Assembly: GCA_903921405.1 (NCBI GenBank)
Contig: CAIXPV010000174.1
Coordinates: 1 to 14,147, forward strand
Reading direction: 5' to 3'
From: an uncultured Actinomycetes bacterium
Lineage (GTDB): Bacteria; Actinomycetota; Actinomycetes; Nanopelagicales; Nanopelagicaceae
DNA length: 14,147 nt
A program made the position numbers and the translations under genes. Shown here in pieces: positions 1 to 7,085 of this stretch. The notes beneath the pieces are model-generated. The model saw only the letters and a program-made list of their open reading frames with translations, had not been told where the DNA came from and did no database searches. Positions within the stretch are counted from its first letter, which is position 1. Every line of letters starts with the position of its first letter.

Positions 1-1
1 G

Positions 2-823
2 ACGGACGGCAAATTCGCGCTCCCTTGATAAGAAAAAGTATGTACCAATTAAGAAAATTCCAACTGCCCAAGCTAATCCTTGCAAGATGCTGCTTGTCTG
101 TGGAGCTTGTCCATGAACTAATGCGCGCGACCAGCTGTCCAAGATTGGAAACAAAGGATTAAATACTTCAAGTGCGCGGATATTAGGCTTTAGCGCCGAG
201 GCTTCATAGAGAATCGGAGACAAGTACAGAAGAGTTCTGGTCAAATAAGGCAAGAAGCTTGCGATATCTCGGAAATAAACATTTATACATGAGATTGTGA
301 TCGCTAAACCGAGCGCCAAGAGAACCGTGATCATCAAAACCGGAATCGCCCAGAGCATCTGCCAAGAAAATGGCAGACCTACTACCGTTCGAATTACTAA
401 AAAGACTACGAGAGTGGGCAGAAATTTAAAGATTGCAATTACAACAGCTGATACTGGCAGCATTATTCGAGGGAAGGCCGTATTTAAAATTAAACGTTGT
501 CCGGCAGTAATTGACTTCACTCCGCCAGTTAATGAGTTAGCGATTAAATAGAACAAGAAAAGTGTGGCCGTAAGGTGGGCATAGCGCGTGCTATCTGATG
601 AGCCTTGGATAATTACAATCAGCAAGTAGTACACGGCCGACAGCAGCAACGGGTTGAGCACTAACCACAACTGACCAAAGACTGAATCAAAGTGTTGTTC
701 CCGCAGCTCTGAGCGAGAGTATTCGGCGATGAAAGTTCGTCGTGACCACAGTGATTTCCAGTAGCGCCTTAGAGGTGGCAGGCCAGCTCTAAAAGGTTCA
801 TATACCTGCAATGGGGCGCTCAC
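2..823 (-). CDS. ABC-2 type polysaccharide export permease (Wzm-like), 3' end off window
   Basis: This is the membrane subunit of an ABC exporter that moves a lipid-linked polysaccharide or similar glycan across the cytoplasmic membrane. Reading the minus strand from GTG at 823 gives 274 codons with no stop before the left edge. A soluble amphipathic N-terminus with a Trp/Arg-rich patch (about 20-30) precedes hydrophobic segments at about 52-72, 84-98, 122-148, 155-180, 188-206 and 246-266. Family hallmarks are visible: LNTAFPRIMLPVS (113-125) and INVYFRDI (180-187) followed by an LSPILYE stretch (201-207). Relatives are about 260-290 residues long, so only a short C-terminal tail should be missing. 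The GTG overlaps the stop of the upstream glycosyltransferase (shared GTGA), implying translational coupling. The partner ATPase (Wzt-like) is not in the window and may lie beyond the left edge. The substrate cannot be told from sequence. The gene does not appear in simple ORF listings because it has no stop here and starts with GTG. Confidence 0.88.
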   Translation of the reverse strand, partial: MSAPLQVYEPFRAGLPPLRRYWKSLWSRRTFIAEYSRSELREQHFDSVFGQLWLVLNPLLLSAVYYLLIVIIQGSSDSTRYAHLTATLFLFYLIANSLTGGVKSITAGQRLILNTAFPRIMLPVSAVVIAIFKFLPTLVVFLVIRTVVGLPFSWQMLWAIPVLMITVLLALGLAITISCINVYFRDIASFLPYLTRTLLYLSPILYEASALKPNIRALEVFNPLFPILDSWSRALVHGQAPQTSSILQGLAWAVGIFLIGTYFFLSREREFAVR

Positions 824-1830
824 GGGCGTAAGGCTACCTCAGGAACAAGTGACTTCGGTGAAGTAAGAAAGCCCGTCCCCCAGGAAAAGTGCATCGTTAG
901 AAGAATAAGAGGCAAAGCAACAAACTCACCCACGGAATCGGAGATTGCAAATGATGCAACCAGAATAAATAAGCCATATACAAGGGCGGGTATTAGAAAA
1001 ATCGTTCCGAAATTTAGCCCAAGAACTAGCGAAGCTATCGTGGCTAGCACAGTAAATGGCGGAGCTAAATAACGGTAGTTAATTGTTCCCTCATGTCGGC
1101 GTGAAACCACACGTCGCCATCGTCCATATTCAAAGTACTGCTTTGTCAAAGCTTTCACTGTTGAACGTGGACTATATGTAACTACTAAGCGGGGATCAAA
1201 GTACACAACACCACCTGCGGCGCGTAAGCGAAAATTTAGCTCCCAATCCTGCGCTCGTGTAAACCGTTCATCGAATCCCCCAGCAGCGACTAATGCCTCT
1301 TTTCTAAATACACCTAAATAGACAGTGTCGACTTCACCGGCCGAACCACCAGTGTGAAAACGTGATGCTCCAACACCTAATGGGCTTCTCATTGCACGTG
1401 CAACCGCGCGTTCAAAAACACTCTTACCGACCGCGGCCATTATCCCGCCAACATTTACAGCGCCAGTAGAACTAAGTACTTCAAATGCTAAAGAAAGATA
1501 ATTCTCTGGAATATGAGAATGTCCATCGACGCGGGCGATTATTGAATACCGAGTTGCAGCAACAGCGATATTTAATCCGGCGGCAGTACGTCCACTTGGA
1601 TTAATTACGACCACTACTCGTGAATCCTTTTCAGCAAGTGATCTAGCCAAGGCCTCAGTTGAATCATGTGAAGGGCCAACTGAGACTATAACTTCAAGGG
1701 CCCCATCAAAATCTGATGACAAAATCGCATTCACAGCAGACTCTAAATGTGCTGCCTCATTGAGCGCAGGCAGGATCACCGAGATTTCCCGCTTCGGTGA
1801 GCCAAATAACTGATTTGCTGATGTCGTCAT
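820..1830 (-). CDS. Family 2 glycosyltransferase, succinoglycan ExoA-like, with C-terminal membrane segments
   Basis: This 336-residue inverting GT-A glycosyltransferase probably adds a sugar to a lipid-linked intermediate on the inner face of the membrane during exopolysaccharide or capsule synthesis. The N-terminal GT2 fold begins at ISVILPALNEAAHLESAV (16-33). The nucleotide-sugar/metal motif appears as ARVDGHS (99-105, Asp102), the acceptor-side acidic motif as QDWELNFR (194-201), and the QxxRW-type element as QYFEYGRWRR (231-240). Three hydrophobic segments follow at about 257-277, 278-297 and 303-322. The RVDGHS and DWELN wording resembles ExoA, the succinoglycan beta-glucosyltransferase, but donor and acceptor cannot be assigned. 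The ATG at 1830 has a G-rich stretch just upstream on the minus strand (GGTGGTGGGG). The stop overlaps the start of the ABC exporter permease, so synthesis and export appear co-expressed. Confidence 0.88.
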   Translation of the reverse strand: MTTSANQLFGSPKREISVILPALNEAAHLESAVNAILSSDFDGALEVIVSVGPSHDSTEALARSLAEKDSRVVVVINPSGRTAAGLNIAVAATRYSIIARVDGHSHIPENYLSLAFEVLSSTGAVNVGGIMAAVGKSVFERAVARAMRSPLGVGASRFHTGGSAGEVDTVYLGVFRKEALVAAGGFDERFTRAQDWELNFRLRAAGGVVYFDPRLVVTYSPRSTVKALTKQYFEYGRWRRVVSRRHEGTINYRYLAPPFTVLATIASLVLGLNFGTIFLIPALVYGLFILVASFAISDSVGEFVALPLILLTMHFSWGTGFLTSPKSLVPEVALRP

Positions 1831-1866
1831 AACCCCACCACCGTATCGCTGAAGTAGTCTTCGCCT
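1831..1866. promoter_or_regulatory. 36-base divergent gap between glycosyltransferase and LCP genes
   Basis: This is the only space between two divergent starts, so promoters for both directions must lie here or inside the neighbouring 5' coding ends. A weak -10-like TAGTCT sits about six bases before the GTG at 1867, which would suit a leaderless LCP transcript. No convincing -35 or operator was seen. The assignment is positional and weak. Confidence 0.2.
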
Positions 1867-2982
1867 GTGAAAGCGACGCGACCTATTCGGATTATTACAT
1901 CACTCTCTATTGCCATCGTCGCAATTTCGGCAATTTCATGGCTAGGCCTAGGTCAGGTAAGTGGAGCGATTAACCGGATCGATGTTTTTGGCTCACTATC
2001 CAAGCGCCCGGATAAACCAAATACCGCCCTTAATTATCTGCTTGTTGGTTCAGATACACGAGTTGGACTAACTAAAGAACAGTCCAAACTATTACGTGTA
2101 GGAACAACAAAAAGTGCAGCGGGTGCACGATCTGACACGATGCTCTTAGTGCACATAAATAAAGCACGCGATAAAGCAACGATTATTTCGATTCCCCGTG
2201 ATTCACTTGTAACAATTCCTGCACATCAATCTTCCTTGTATAAAGATCGAACCGTTGCCGCTGCAAAGGGGAAAATTAATGCGGCTTATGCTTGGGGCGG
2301 TGCACCGTTACTGATTCAAACAATTGAGCAAGAGACTGGCGTGCGCATAGATCATTACATCGAAATCGGCTTTGCAGGCTTTGCAGGTATGGTCGATGCT
2401 CTGGGTGGAATCCAAGTATGTACCAAGAAAGATATTAACGATCCAAAGAGTCACTTAATACTTAATGCAGGAATCCATACGCTCAATGGAGTGGAAGCGC
2501 TTAAGTATGTACGTACACGTGACTTCGATGGCATGGGCGACATTGGCCGTATGCAACGTCAACAGCAGTTTATGAGTGCGGTTCTGCGAAAAGTTACCAG
2601 TACTGGTGTTCTGCTAAATCCTATTAAATTAGTGAACTTCTTTAATGCCGCAATTGCAACGGTTCAAACTGATACACAACTTAACCGCAGCGACTTAATT
2701 ACACTCGCCAAGCAGTTGAAGAATCTTTCAGCAAGCAAAGTACGTACTTTGACTATTCCACTTGGAAATGCAAATGCACGTGTCCCTGGTTTAGGTTCTG
2801 TAGTGACGTGGGACAAGGTTCTAGCCCCAGATCTGTTCAATCGATTACGTGAAGATTTACCCTTAGTTGATGAAGTTACGCCTTCGCCATCGGCATCGTC
2901 TAGTACATCGGCCACACCAACTGTGATTGATAAGTTCAAGACTCGTACCGCCGATGAAAACCCTTGTGGCGCGCTGAAGTAA
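1867..2982 (+). CDS. LytR-CpsA-Psr (LCP) family cell-wall glycopolymer ligase
   Basis: LCP proteins transfer glycopolymers (teichoic acids, capsule, arabinogalactan in mycolate-bearing relatives) from a polyprenyl-phosphate carrier to peptidoglycan outside the membrane. The 371-residue product has a basic N-terminus and one membrane anchor at about 9-28, then an extracytoplasmic LCP domain. Visible motifs are NYLLVGSDTR (56-65), GARSDTMLLVHI (86-97), ISIPRDSL (107-114), GVRIDHYIEIGFAGFAGMVDALGGI (158-182) and VRTRDFDGMGDIGRMQRQQ (215-233). These carry the Arg and Asp residues that bind the pyrophosphate head and metal. A Ser/Thr/Pro-rich tail follows (about 338-352), and no LytR_C domain is evident. 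Translation starts at GTG 1867 with no clear ribosome-binding site. UDP-glucose dehydrogenase follows after 9 bases, and the divergent glycosyltransferase and exporter suggest that the polymer attached is the one made by this locus. That last point is inference. Confidence 0.92.
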   Translation: MKATRPIRIITSLSIAIVAISAISWLGLGQVSGAINRIDVFGSLSKRPDKPNTALNYLLVGSDTRVGLTKEQSKLLRVGTTKSAAGARSDTMLLVHINKARDKATIISIPRDSLVTIPAHQSSLYKDRTVAAAKGKINAAYAWGGAPLLIQTIEQETGVRIDHYIEIGFAGFAGMVDALGGIQVCTKKDINDPKSHLILNAGIHTLNGVEALKYVRTRDFDGMGDIGRMQRQQQFMSAVLRKVTSTGVLLNPIKLVNFFNAAIATVQTDTQLNRSDLITLAKQLKNLSASKVRTLTIPLGNANARVPGLGSVVTWDKVLAPDLFNRLREDLPLVDEVTPSPSASSSTSATPTVIDKFKTRTADENPCGALK

Positions 2983-2991
2983 AGTGCCCCT

Positions 2992-4302
2992 ATGGATTTA
3001 ACTCTCTCAGTAGTCGGTTGTGGGTACCTTGGCGCGACCCACGCAGCATGTATGTCGTCCCTTGGTTTCACAGTCATTGGCGTCGATACCGACCCAGATA
3101 AAGTGGCCATGCTTTCACGGGGTGAGCTTCCCTTCTACGAACCTGGCCTAGATACATTGCTGGCACAGGAGATGAAAACTGGACGCCTATCATTCACGAC
3201 AGATTTCTCTGCAATTGCCGACGCTGATGTGCACTTTGTGTGTGTTGGTACTCCGCAAAGCAAAGATGGCTTAGCTGCAGATCTCACATATGTGAAGTCT
3301 GCAGTTGCTGCGATTGCACCTTTCTTAAAAGAGGGTGCCTTAGTTGTTGGTAAGTCAACAGTTCCAGTAGGTACAGCACAAGGTCTACGTTCTGAACTTG
3401 CAACTTCGGCACCGCAAGCCGATTTAGCGTGGAACCCAGAGTTTCTGCGTGAAGGCTTTGCCGTTGAAGATACATTGACACCAAATCGTCTTGTCGTTGG
3501 TGTTGCAAATGATCGGGCAGAGCAGATTCTTAAGGAAGTCTACGAACCAATTATCGCTCTAGGTACTCCTTGGATTCGTGCAGATCTTCCTACTGCAGAA
3601 CTAGTCAAAGTCGCAGCTAACTCATTTCTTGCTACAAAGATCTCATTTATTAATGCGATGGCCGAAGTGTGTGAAGCAGCTGGTGGCGATGTAACGGTTC
3701 TCGCAAAAGCCATCGGTTATGACCCACGCATCGGAAGTCGTTTCTTACAAGCAGGAATCGGATTCGGTGGCGGTTGTTTACCTAAAGACATACGTGCATT
3801 CATGGCACGAGCTGAGGAACTTGGAGCCAAACAGGCCCTTGAATTCCTGCGTGAAATCGATGCGATAAACCTGAGAGCTCGTCAACGGGTAATCGATGTT
3901 GTGCGTAGTGAATTATCTGAAGATTTAACTCAGTACAAGATCGCTGTTCTAGGCGCAACTTTCAAACCAGATAGTGATGACGTGCGTGACTCCCCAGCCC
4001 TAGATATTGCAGCACAGTTGCAGGCAGCTGGTGCAACCGTTGTTGTACATGACCCTAAAGGCATTGAGCCTGCCCGCAAGCGTTTTCCTAATCTGCAGTA
4101 TTCAGAGAGCGTTCCAGAGTGTGTAAAAGCTGCAGATTTAATTCTGCACTTAACGGAATGGCGCGAATATCGCGAGTTAGATCCATCAGTGCTCGGACCT
4201 TTGGTTAAAAACAAGATAGTTATTGATGGCCGCAATGCATTGGATCGCGATAAGTGGCGCAACGCTGGCTGGAAGTTCCACGCACTTGGGCGTTCTGATT
4301 AA
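2992..4302 (+). CDS. ugd: UDP-glucose 6-dehydrogenase
   Basis: This cytosolic enzyme oxidises UDP-glucose to UDP-glucuronate with two NAD+, supplying uronic acid for surface polysaccharides. The 436-residue length is typical. The N-terminal Rossmann domain opens with SVVGCGYLG (6-14), followed by VDTDPDK (31-37), HFVCVGTPQ (81-89) and GKSTVPVGT (120-128). The substrate/catalytic part shows WNPEFLREGFAVED (147-160) and ELVKVAANSFLATKISFINAMAE (203-225, with the conserved Lys206 and Asn210). The nucleophile loop GFGGGCLPKD (257-266) carries the catalytic Cys262 and Asp266. The C-terminal UDP-binding domain includes AVLGATFKPDSDDVRDSPA (from about 318). All expected catalytic residues are present. 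It lies 9 bases after the LCP gene, and its 3' end likely overlaps the start of the CoA-binding protein gene. UDP-ManNAc and GDP-mannose dehydrogenases share the fold, but the FLREG and FGGGCLPKD wording fits UDP-glucose dehydrogenase best. Confidence 0.94.
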   Translation: MDLTLSVVGCGYLGATHAACMSSLGFTVIGVDTDPDKVAMLSRGELPFYEPGLDTLLAQEMKTGRLSFTTDFSAIADADVHFVCVGTPQSKDGLAADLTYVKSAVAAIAPFLKEGALVVGKSTVPVGTAQGLRSELATSAPQADLAWNPEFLREGFAVEDTLTPNRLVVGVANDRAEQILKEVYEPIIALGTPWIRADLPTAELVKVAANSFLATKISFINAMAEVCEAAGGDVTVLAKAIGYDPRIGSRFLQAGIGFGGGCLPKDIRAFMARAEELGAKQALEFLREIDAINLRARQRVIDVVRSELSEDLTQYKIAVLGATFKPDSDDVRDSPALDIAAQLQAAGATVVVHDPKGIEPARKRFPNLQYSESVPECVKAADLILHLTEWREYRELDPSVLGPLVKNKIVIDGRNALDRDKWRNAGWKFHALGRSD

Positions 4303-4696
4303 TCAAGACGAAACTATCGCTGCAGTACTGGGAATGAAAACCTGGGCTGTAGTAGGTCTTGGAAATAATCCTGAACGTGCAGCATTTGGAGTAGCCAAAT
4401 TGTTGCAGGACAAGGGTCATGAAATTATCCCGGTCTATCCCCGAGCCGAAGAAGTGCATGGGAAAAAAGGATATAAGTCTCTTGCAGATATTCCTGTACC
4501 TATCGATGTTGTAGATTGCTTTGTAAACTCTTCCCTAGTTGGAAAAATAGTTGACGAAGCAATAGCCATCGGGGCAAAAGCGGTTTGGTTGCAGTTAGAT
4601 GTAATAGATGAAATCGCAATTGCACGTGCACAGGCAGCAGGTTTACTTACTGTAATGGATCGTTGCCCTGCAATTGAATATAGAAAGAGAAGTTAG
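4286..4696 (+). CDS. Small CoA-binding (YccU-like) domain protein
   Basis: This is a single-domain Rossmann-type CoA-binding protein of about 136 residues, related to the nucleotide-binding domain of succinyl-CoA synthetase alpha. Its cellular role is not established. Visible family features are TWAVVGLGNNPER (19-31), GVAKLLQDKGHEIIPVYP (34-51), a central AVWLQLDV segment, and the conserved ending VMDRCPAIEY. Start choice: a longer open frame begins at 4223 but overlaps ugd by 80 bases. The first internal ATG (4334) would delete the N-terminal helix (NQDETIAAVLG) that homologues usually carry before the first strand. TTG at 4286, ten bases after a GGAAG, keeps that helix and overlaps ugd by only 17 bases, so it is preferred but uncertain. 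The stop codon overlaps that of the convergent purE. Confidence 0.85.
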   Translation: MGVLINQDETIAAVLGMKTWAVVGLGNNPERAAFGVAKLLQDKGHEIIPVYPRAEEVHGKKGYKSLADIPVPIDVVDCFVNSSLVGKIVDEAIAIGAKAVWLQLDVIDEIAIARAQAAGLLTVMDRCPAIEYRKRS

Positions 4697-5199
4697 AAAC
4701 CCGTCTTTTGATTTCTGCGTGAGGCTAAATTCGCACCTTTTGTTTTAGCTACGGCGTTAATCTCTTTAAGGCCCTCGCTCACTTTTGCGTTGATCGCAGA
4801 ATCAGATACTCCTAAAATGCGAGCGGCGAGCAAAGCTGCATTTTTTGCATTTCCAACACCAACGGTTGCAACTGGGATGCCTGCTGGCATTTGAACAATG
4901 GATAACAATGCATCCATACCATCAAGGTTTTTTAAAGCAATAGGAACGCCAATAACCGGCAATGTAGTAAGGGATGCGACCATGCCTGGAAGGTGTGCTG
5001 CTCCTCCGGCCCCAGCAATTATTACTTTATAACCCTTTGATTGTGCGCTTTGCGCGAACTCCACCATTTCAAGGGGCATGCGATGCGCCGAAACGACATC
5101 TGCACCATAAGAAATCCCTAATTCATCTAAGGTCTTTGCAGCATCTTCCATAATGGGCCAATCAGAATCTGATCCCATGATGATTGCAACATCACTCAT
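4693..5199 (-). CDS. purE: N5-carboxyaminoimidazole ribonucleotide mutase (class I PurE)
   Basis: PurE converts N5-CAIR, made by PurK, into CAIR in de novo IMP synthesis. The 168-residue product has the full class I signature: IIMGSDSDWPIM (6-17), VSAHRMP (36-42, with the catalytic His39), IIAGAGGAAHLPGMVA (60-75) and GVPIALKNLDGMDALLSIVQMPAGIPVATV (84-113). The start is well supported: ATG at 5199 is preceded on the minus strand by GGAG with a six-base spacer (5206-5209). It overlaps the end of purK by 8 bases, so the pair is translationally coupled. PurK next door shows that the two-step bacterial route is used rather than the one-step class II enzyme. The TAA stop shares bases with the TAG of the convergent CoA-binding gene, leaving no room for an intergenic terminator. 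Confidence 0.96.
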   Translation of the reverse strand: MSDVAIIMGSDSDWPIMEDAAKTLDELGISYGADVVSAHRMPLEMVEFAQSAQSKGYKVIIAGAGGAAHLPGMVASLTTLPVIGVPIALKNLDGMDALLSIVQMPAGIPVATVGVGNAKNAALLAARILGVSDSAINAKVSEGLKEINAVAKTKGANLASRRNQKTGF

Positions 5200-6304
5200 C
5201 GACTTCTCCGCTCATGTAATCAAGGGCGTGCTGGACTTCTTGGGTTAATTCTACGATGTCATCGCCCAATAGATTTACGTGGCCGATCTTGCGCCCTTTG
5301 AGGGCCTCTTTCTTGTAATGGTGGAATTTCAGACGCGGGTTTCGCGCCATTAAGTGAAGATATGGACGATACATATCGGCCTTTTCGTGACCTAAAATAT
5401 TTCCCATCACTGCGATTGGGGCGGTCATAGTTGGATCTCCCAGAGGGAGATCCAGTACTGCACGTAAATGTTGTTCGAACTGACTTGTGTGCGAGCCCTC
5501 AATTGTCCAGTGGCCAGAGTTATGTGGACGCATTGCAAGTTCATTAACAAAAAGATCTGATCCTTTAACAAAGAGTTCTACGGCCATGACTCCGACAACT
5601 CCAAGTTCTTGGGCAATATCTATTGCCAATTTCTGAGCCTTCTCGCTTAGTTCGCTGGACAGAATTGGTGCAGGAGTAATAGTCATCGTACAAATACCAT
5701 CTCTTTGTACTGTCTGTGTTGGCGCCCACGTTGTTGCCTGTCCATGCGGTGATCGTGCAACCATGACGGCGATTTCGCTATCAAACTCAACCAAATCTTC
5801 AACGAGTACTCGTCCTGCTTGTGCAATAACTTCATTCAGCTCTTGGTGCGAATTAACTCTCCAAACACCCCGGCCGTCATATCCACCAGAAATCGCCTTA
5901 GCAATTAACGGGTAGCCGGTAACACCGTCGGCACTTGTAACCACGTGTGATTTTGGTGCTGGAAAATTGGCCAATCTTGTTCGCATCTCGGCTTTATCTT
6001 GCGAATAAATAAAGGCTTTTGAACTCGGTCTCACAACTACGCCTTGTGCCTCTAGGGCTTTAATGATGCTCAAGGGTACTAATTCGTGTTCGAACGTTAC
6101 AACATCGCATTGCCGTGCAAAGTTTAAGACAGTCTCAAGATCTCGATAATCGCCAACTACATGCTTAGCAATTTGAGCCGCAGAATCGTGTGAACTATTG
6201 GCTAGCAATACAAGGTTAATGCCTAGCGCTTCAGCTGGCGCAACACTCATTCGGGCAAGTTGACCTGCGCCAATTATTCCTACTGTTGGAAAAGAATCGC
6301 TCAC
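5192..6304 (-). CDS. purK: N5-carboxyaminoimidazole ribonucleotide synthetase (PurK)
   Basis: PurK is an ATP-grasp ligase joining AIR and bicarbonate with ATP to give N5-CAIR, the PurE substrate. With GTG at 6304 it is 370 residues. The N-terminal preATP-grasp domain starts at TVGIIGAGQLARM (7-19) and contains VTFEHELVP (69-77). The ATP-grasp core shows YSQDKAEMR (100-108), KAISGGYDGRGVW (136-148) and VLVEDLVEFDSEIAVMVAR (166-184), and the metal/substrate loop is FVNELAMRPHNSGHWTIEG (252-270). The C-terminal KIGHVNL (339-345) is also typical. The frame extends to GTG 6352 (16 more residues), but that adds residues not expected before the first strand and overlaps birA. The chosen start lies 4 bases after the birA stop, though no clear ribosome-binding site precedes it. 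A perfect hairpin lies inside the gene (5432-5454). Confidence 0.94.
   Translation of the reverse strand: MSDSFPTVGIIGAGQLARMSVAPAEALGINLVLLANSSHDSAAQIAKHVVGDYRDLETVLNFARQCDVVTFEHELVPLSIIKALEAQGVVVRPSSKAFIYSQDKAEMRTRLANFPAPKSHVVTSADGVTGYPLIAKAISGGYDGRGVWRVNSHQELNEVIAQAGRVLVEDLVEFDSEIAVMVARSPHGQATTWAPTQTVQRDGICTMTITPAPILSSELSEKAQKLAIDIAQELGVVGVMAVELFVKGSDLFVNELAMRPHNSGHWTIEGSHTSQFEQHLRAVLDLPLGDPTMTAPIAVMGNILGHEKADMYRPYLHLMARNPRLKFHHYKKEALKGRKIGHVNLLGDDIVELTQEVQHALDYMSGEVDE
5432..5454. repeat. Perfect inverted repeat (10-bp stem, 3-base loop) inside purK
   Basis: Bases 5432-5441 (TGGATCTCCC) are the exact reverse complement of 5445-5454 (GGGAGATCCA), separated by a three-base loop. The stem therefore forms on either strand. 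It lies in purK codons for LDLPLGDP, a commonly seen PurK segment, so protein constraint explains part of it. No T-run follows on either strand, which argues against an intrinsic terminator. The structure itself is certain; any function is unknown. Confidence 0.8.
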
Positions 6305-6308
6305 TGGA

Positions 6309-7055
6309 TTATCGTAGATGAATAATGTCTGCGGCCAGAACATGAACTCCACTGGCTAGGACTAACTCGCCACTGGATGAAATAGATGCCGCGGTGCCGC
6401 TTTCAATGCGATCATCTGGATAATGAACCTCAACCTGTCGCCCTAGAGTTGCGCTGAGAGCTTCATAGGTGACAGATATTTCATTGCTTCCACTATCCCA
6501 AGTCGTAAAATTCTTCTCAAAGACTCTCAGTAGATCGGCGAGTAGTGCATTACGTGAAATATTCACGCTGCCTTCAACTGCAAGTGATGTCGCTTGCGGC
6601 ACCGGAAGTTCTTCGGGGCTCATGCCCACATTGATTCCGATTCCAATAACTACGCCATTTCCTACAACTTGTGCAATCAACCCAGAAATCTTCTTGTCAT
6701 TAATTAAAATATCATTGGGCCACTTAACGCGCGCATCTACTGCAGGCAAACTTTGTGCAACGCTTACGCCTGCAATTAATGGAATCCAACCCCAATCAAT
6801 TCGTGGACGTTTTGGTTTAATATAGAAAGAAAAGAGAAGTGCAGATCCAGTTGGTGCTTCGAATGTACGATTAAGGCGCCCACGACCAGCACTCTGAAAC
6901 TCTGCAGCAATAACATCGCCTTCTTGAGCGAGACCACGTGTAACTAAATCAATAAGATCACTGTGCGTTGACGTCGTGAGTTCAACCACGCTTACTCGCC
7001 AGTACTGCGTCAAACCGGCGTTGATAACGCGACTATCTAGCGGCGCTCTTAGCAT
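6309..7055 (-). CDS. birA: Biotin--[acetyl-CoA-carboxylase] ligase, catalytic-only (group I BirA)
   Basis: BirA activates biotin to biotinoyl-AMP and transfers it to the lysine of biotin carboxyl carrier domains. From ATG 7055 the protein is 248 residues and begins MLRAPLD, matching the usual actinobacterial N-terminus. Motifs are ELTTSTHSDL (26-35, biotin pocket), SAGRGRLNR (55-63, adenylate-binding GRGRxxR), VKWPNDI (110-116), KKISGLIAQ (121-129, the catalytic Lys region) and GIGINVG (138-144), followed by a C-terminal SH3-like domain ending AADIIHLR. No N-terminal winged-helix DNA-binding domain is present, so it should not act as a biotin repressor. GTG 7067 is an equally possible start. 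The frame stays open to 7157 but would then run into the divergent carboxylase gene. Its likely target, the alpha subunit with an MKM motif, lies in that divergent operon, and purK follows 4 bases downstream. Confidence 0.92.
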   Translation of the reverse strand: MLRAPLDSRVINAGLTQYWRVSVVELTTSTHSDLIDLVTRGLAQEGDVIAAEFQSAGRGRLNRTFEAPTGSALLFSFYIKPKRPRIDWGWIPLIAGVSVAQSLPAVDARVKWPNDILINDKKISGLIAQVVGNGVVIGIGINVGMSPEELPVPQATSLAVEGSVNISRNALLADLLRVFEKNFTTWDSGSNEISVTYEALSATLGRQVEVHYPDDRIESGTAASISSSGELVLASGVHVLAADIIHLR

Positions 7056-7085
7056 TTCTATGTCCACGCCTAGTACCGTAGGGGT
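7047..7085. promoter_or_regulatory. Candidate divergent promoter between birA and the acyl-CoA carboxylase operon
   Basis: Only about 30 bases separate the two divergent starts. On the plus strand a -35-like TTAGCA (7049-7054) and a -10-like TAGTAC (7071-7076) are 16 bases apart. The latter ends nine bases before the ATG at 7086, which would give a leaderless or very short-leader transcript. The GTAC core is palindromic, so a minus-strand -10 could overlap it. This is pattern reading of weak matches only; no operator is recognisable. Confidence 0.3.

Noticed and set aside
297..551. Plus-strand 84-residue open frame at the left end
   Set aside because: It lies wholly antisense to the ABC permease, whose minus-strand translation has clear family motifs; its own product is Lys/Thr/Arg-rich with no recognisable domain.
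2664..3110. Minus-strand 148-residue open frame spanning the LCP-ugd junction
   Set aside because: It is antisense to two well-supported genes and its product shows no domain; it reflects codon bias of the opposite strand.
4696..4716. Possible weak hairpin (AGAAA...TTTCT) just after the convergent stops
   Set aside because: Only about five A/T-rich pairs with a loop over ten bases and no T-run; too weak to call a terminator.
6305..6352. Extension of purK to GTG 6352
   Set aside because: The 16 extra residues precede the normal first beta strand of PurK and would overlap birA by 44 bases; GTG 6304 gives the standard N-terminus.
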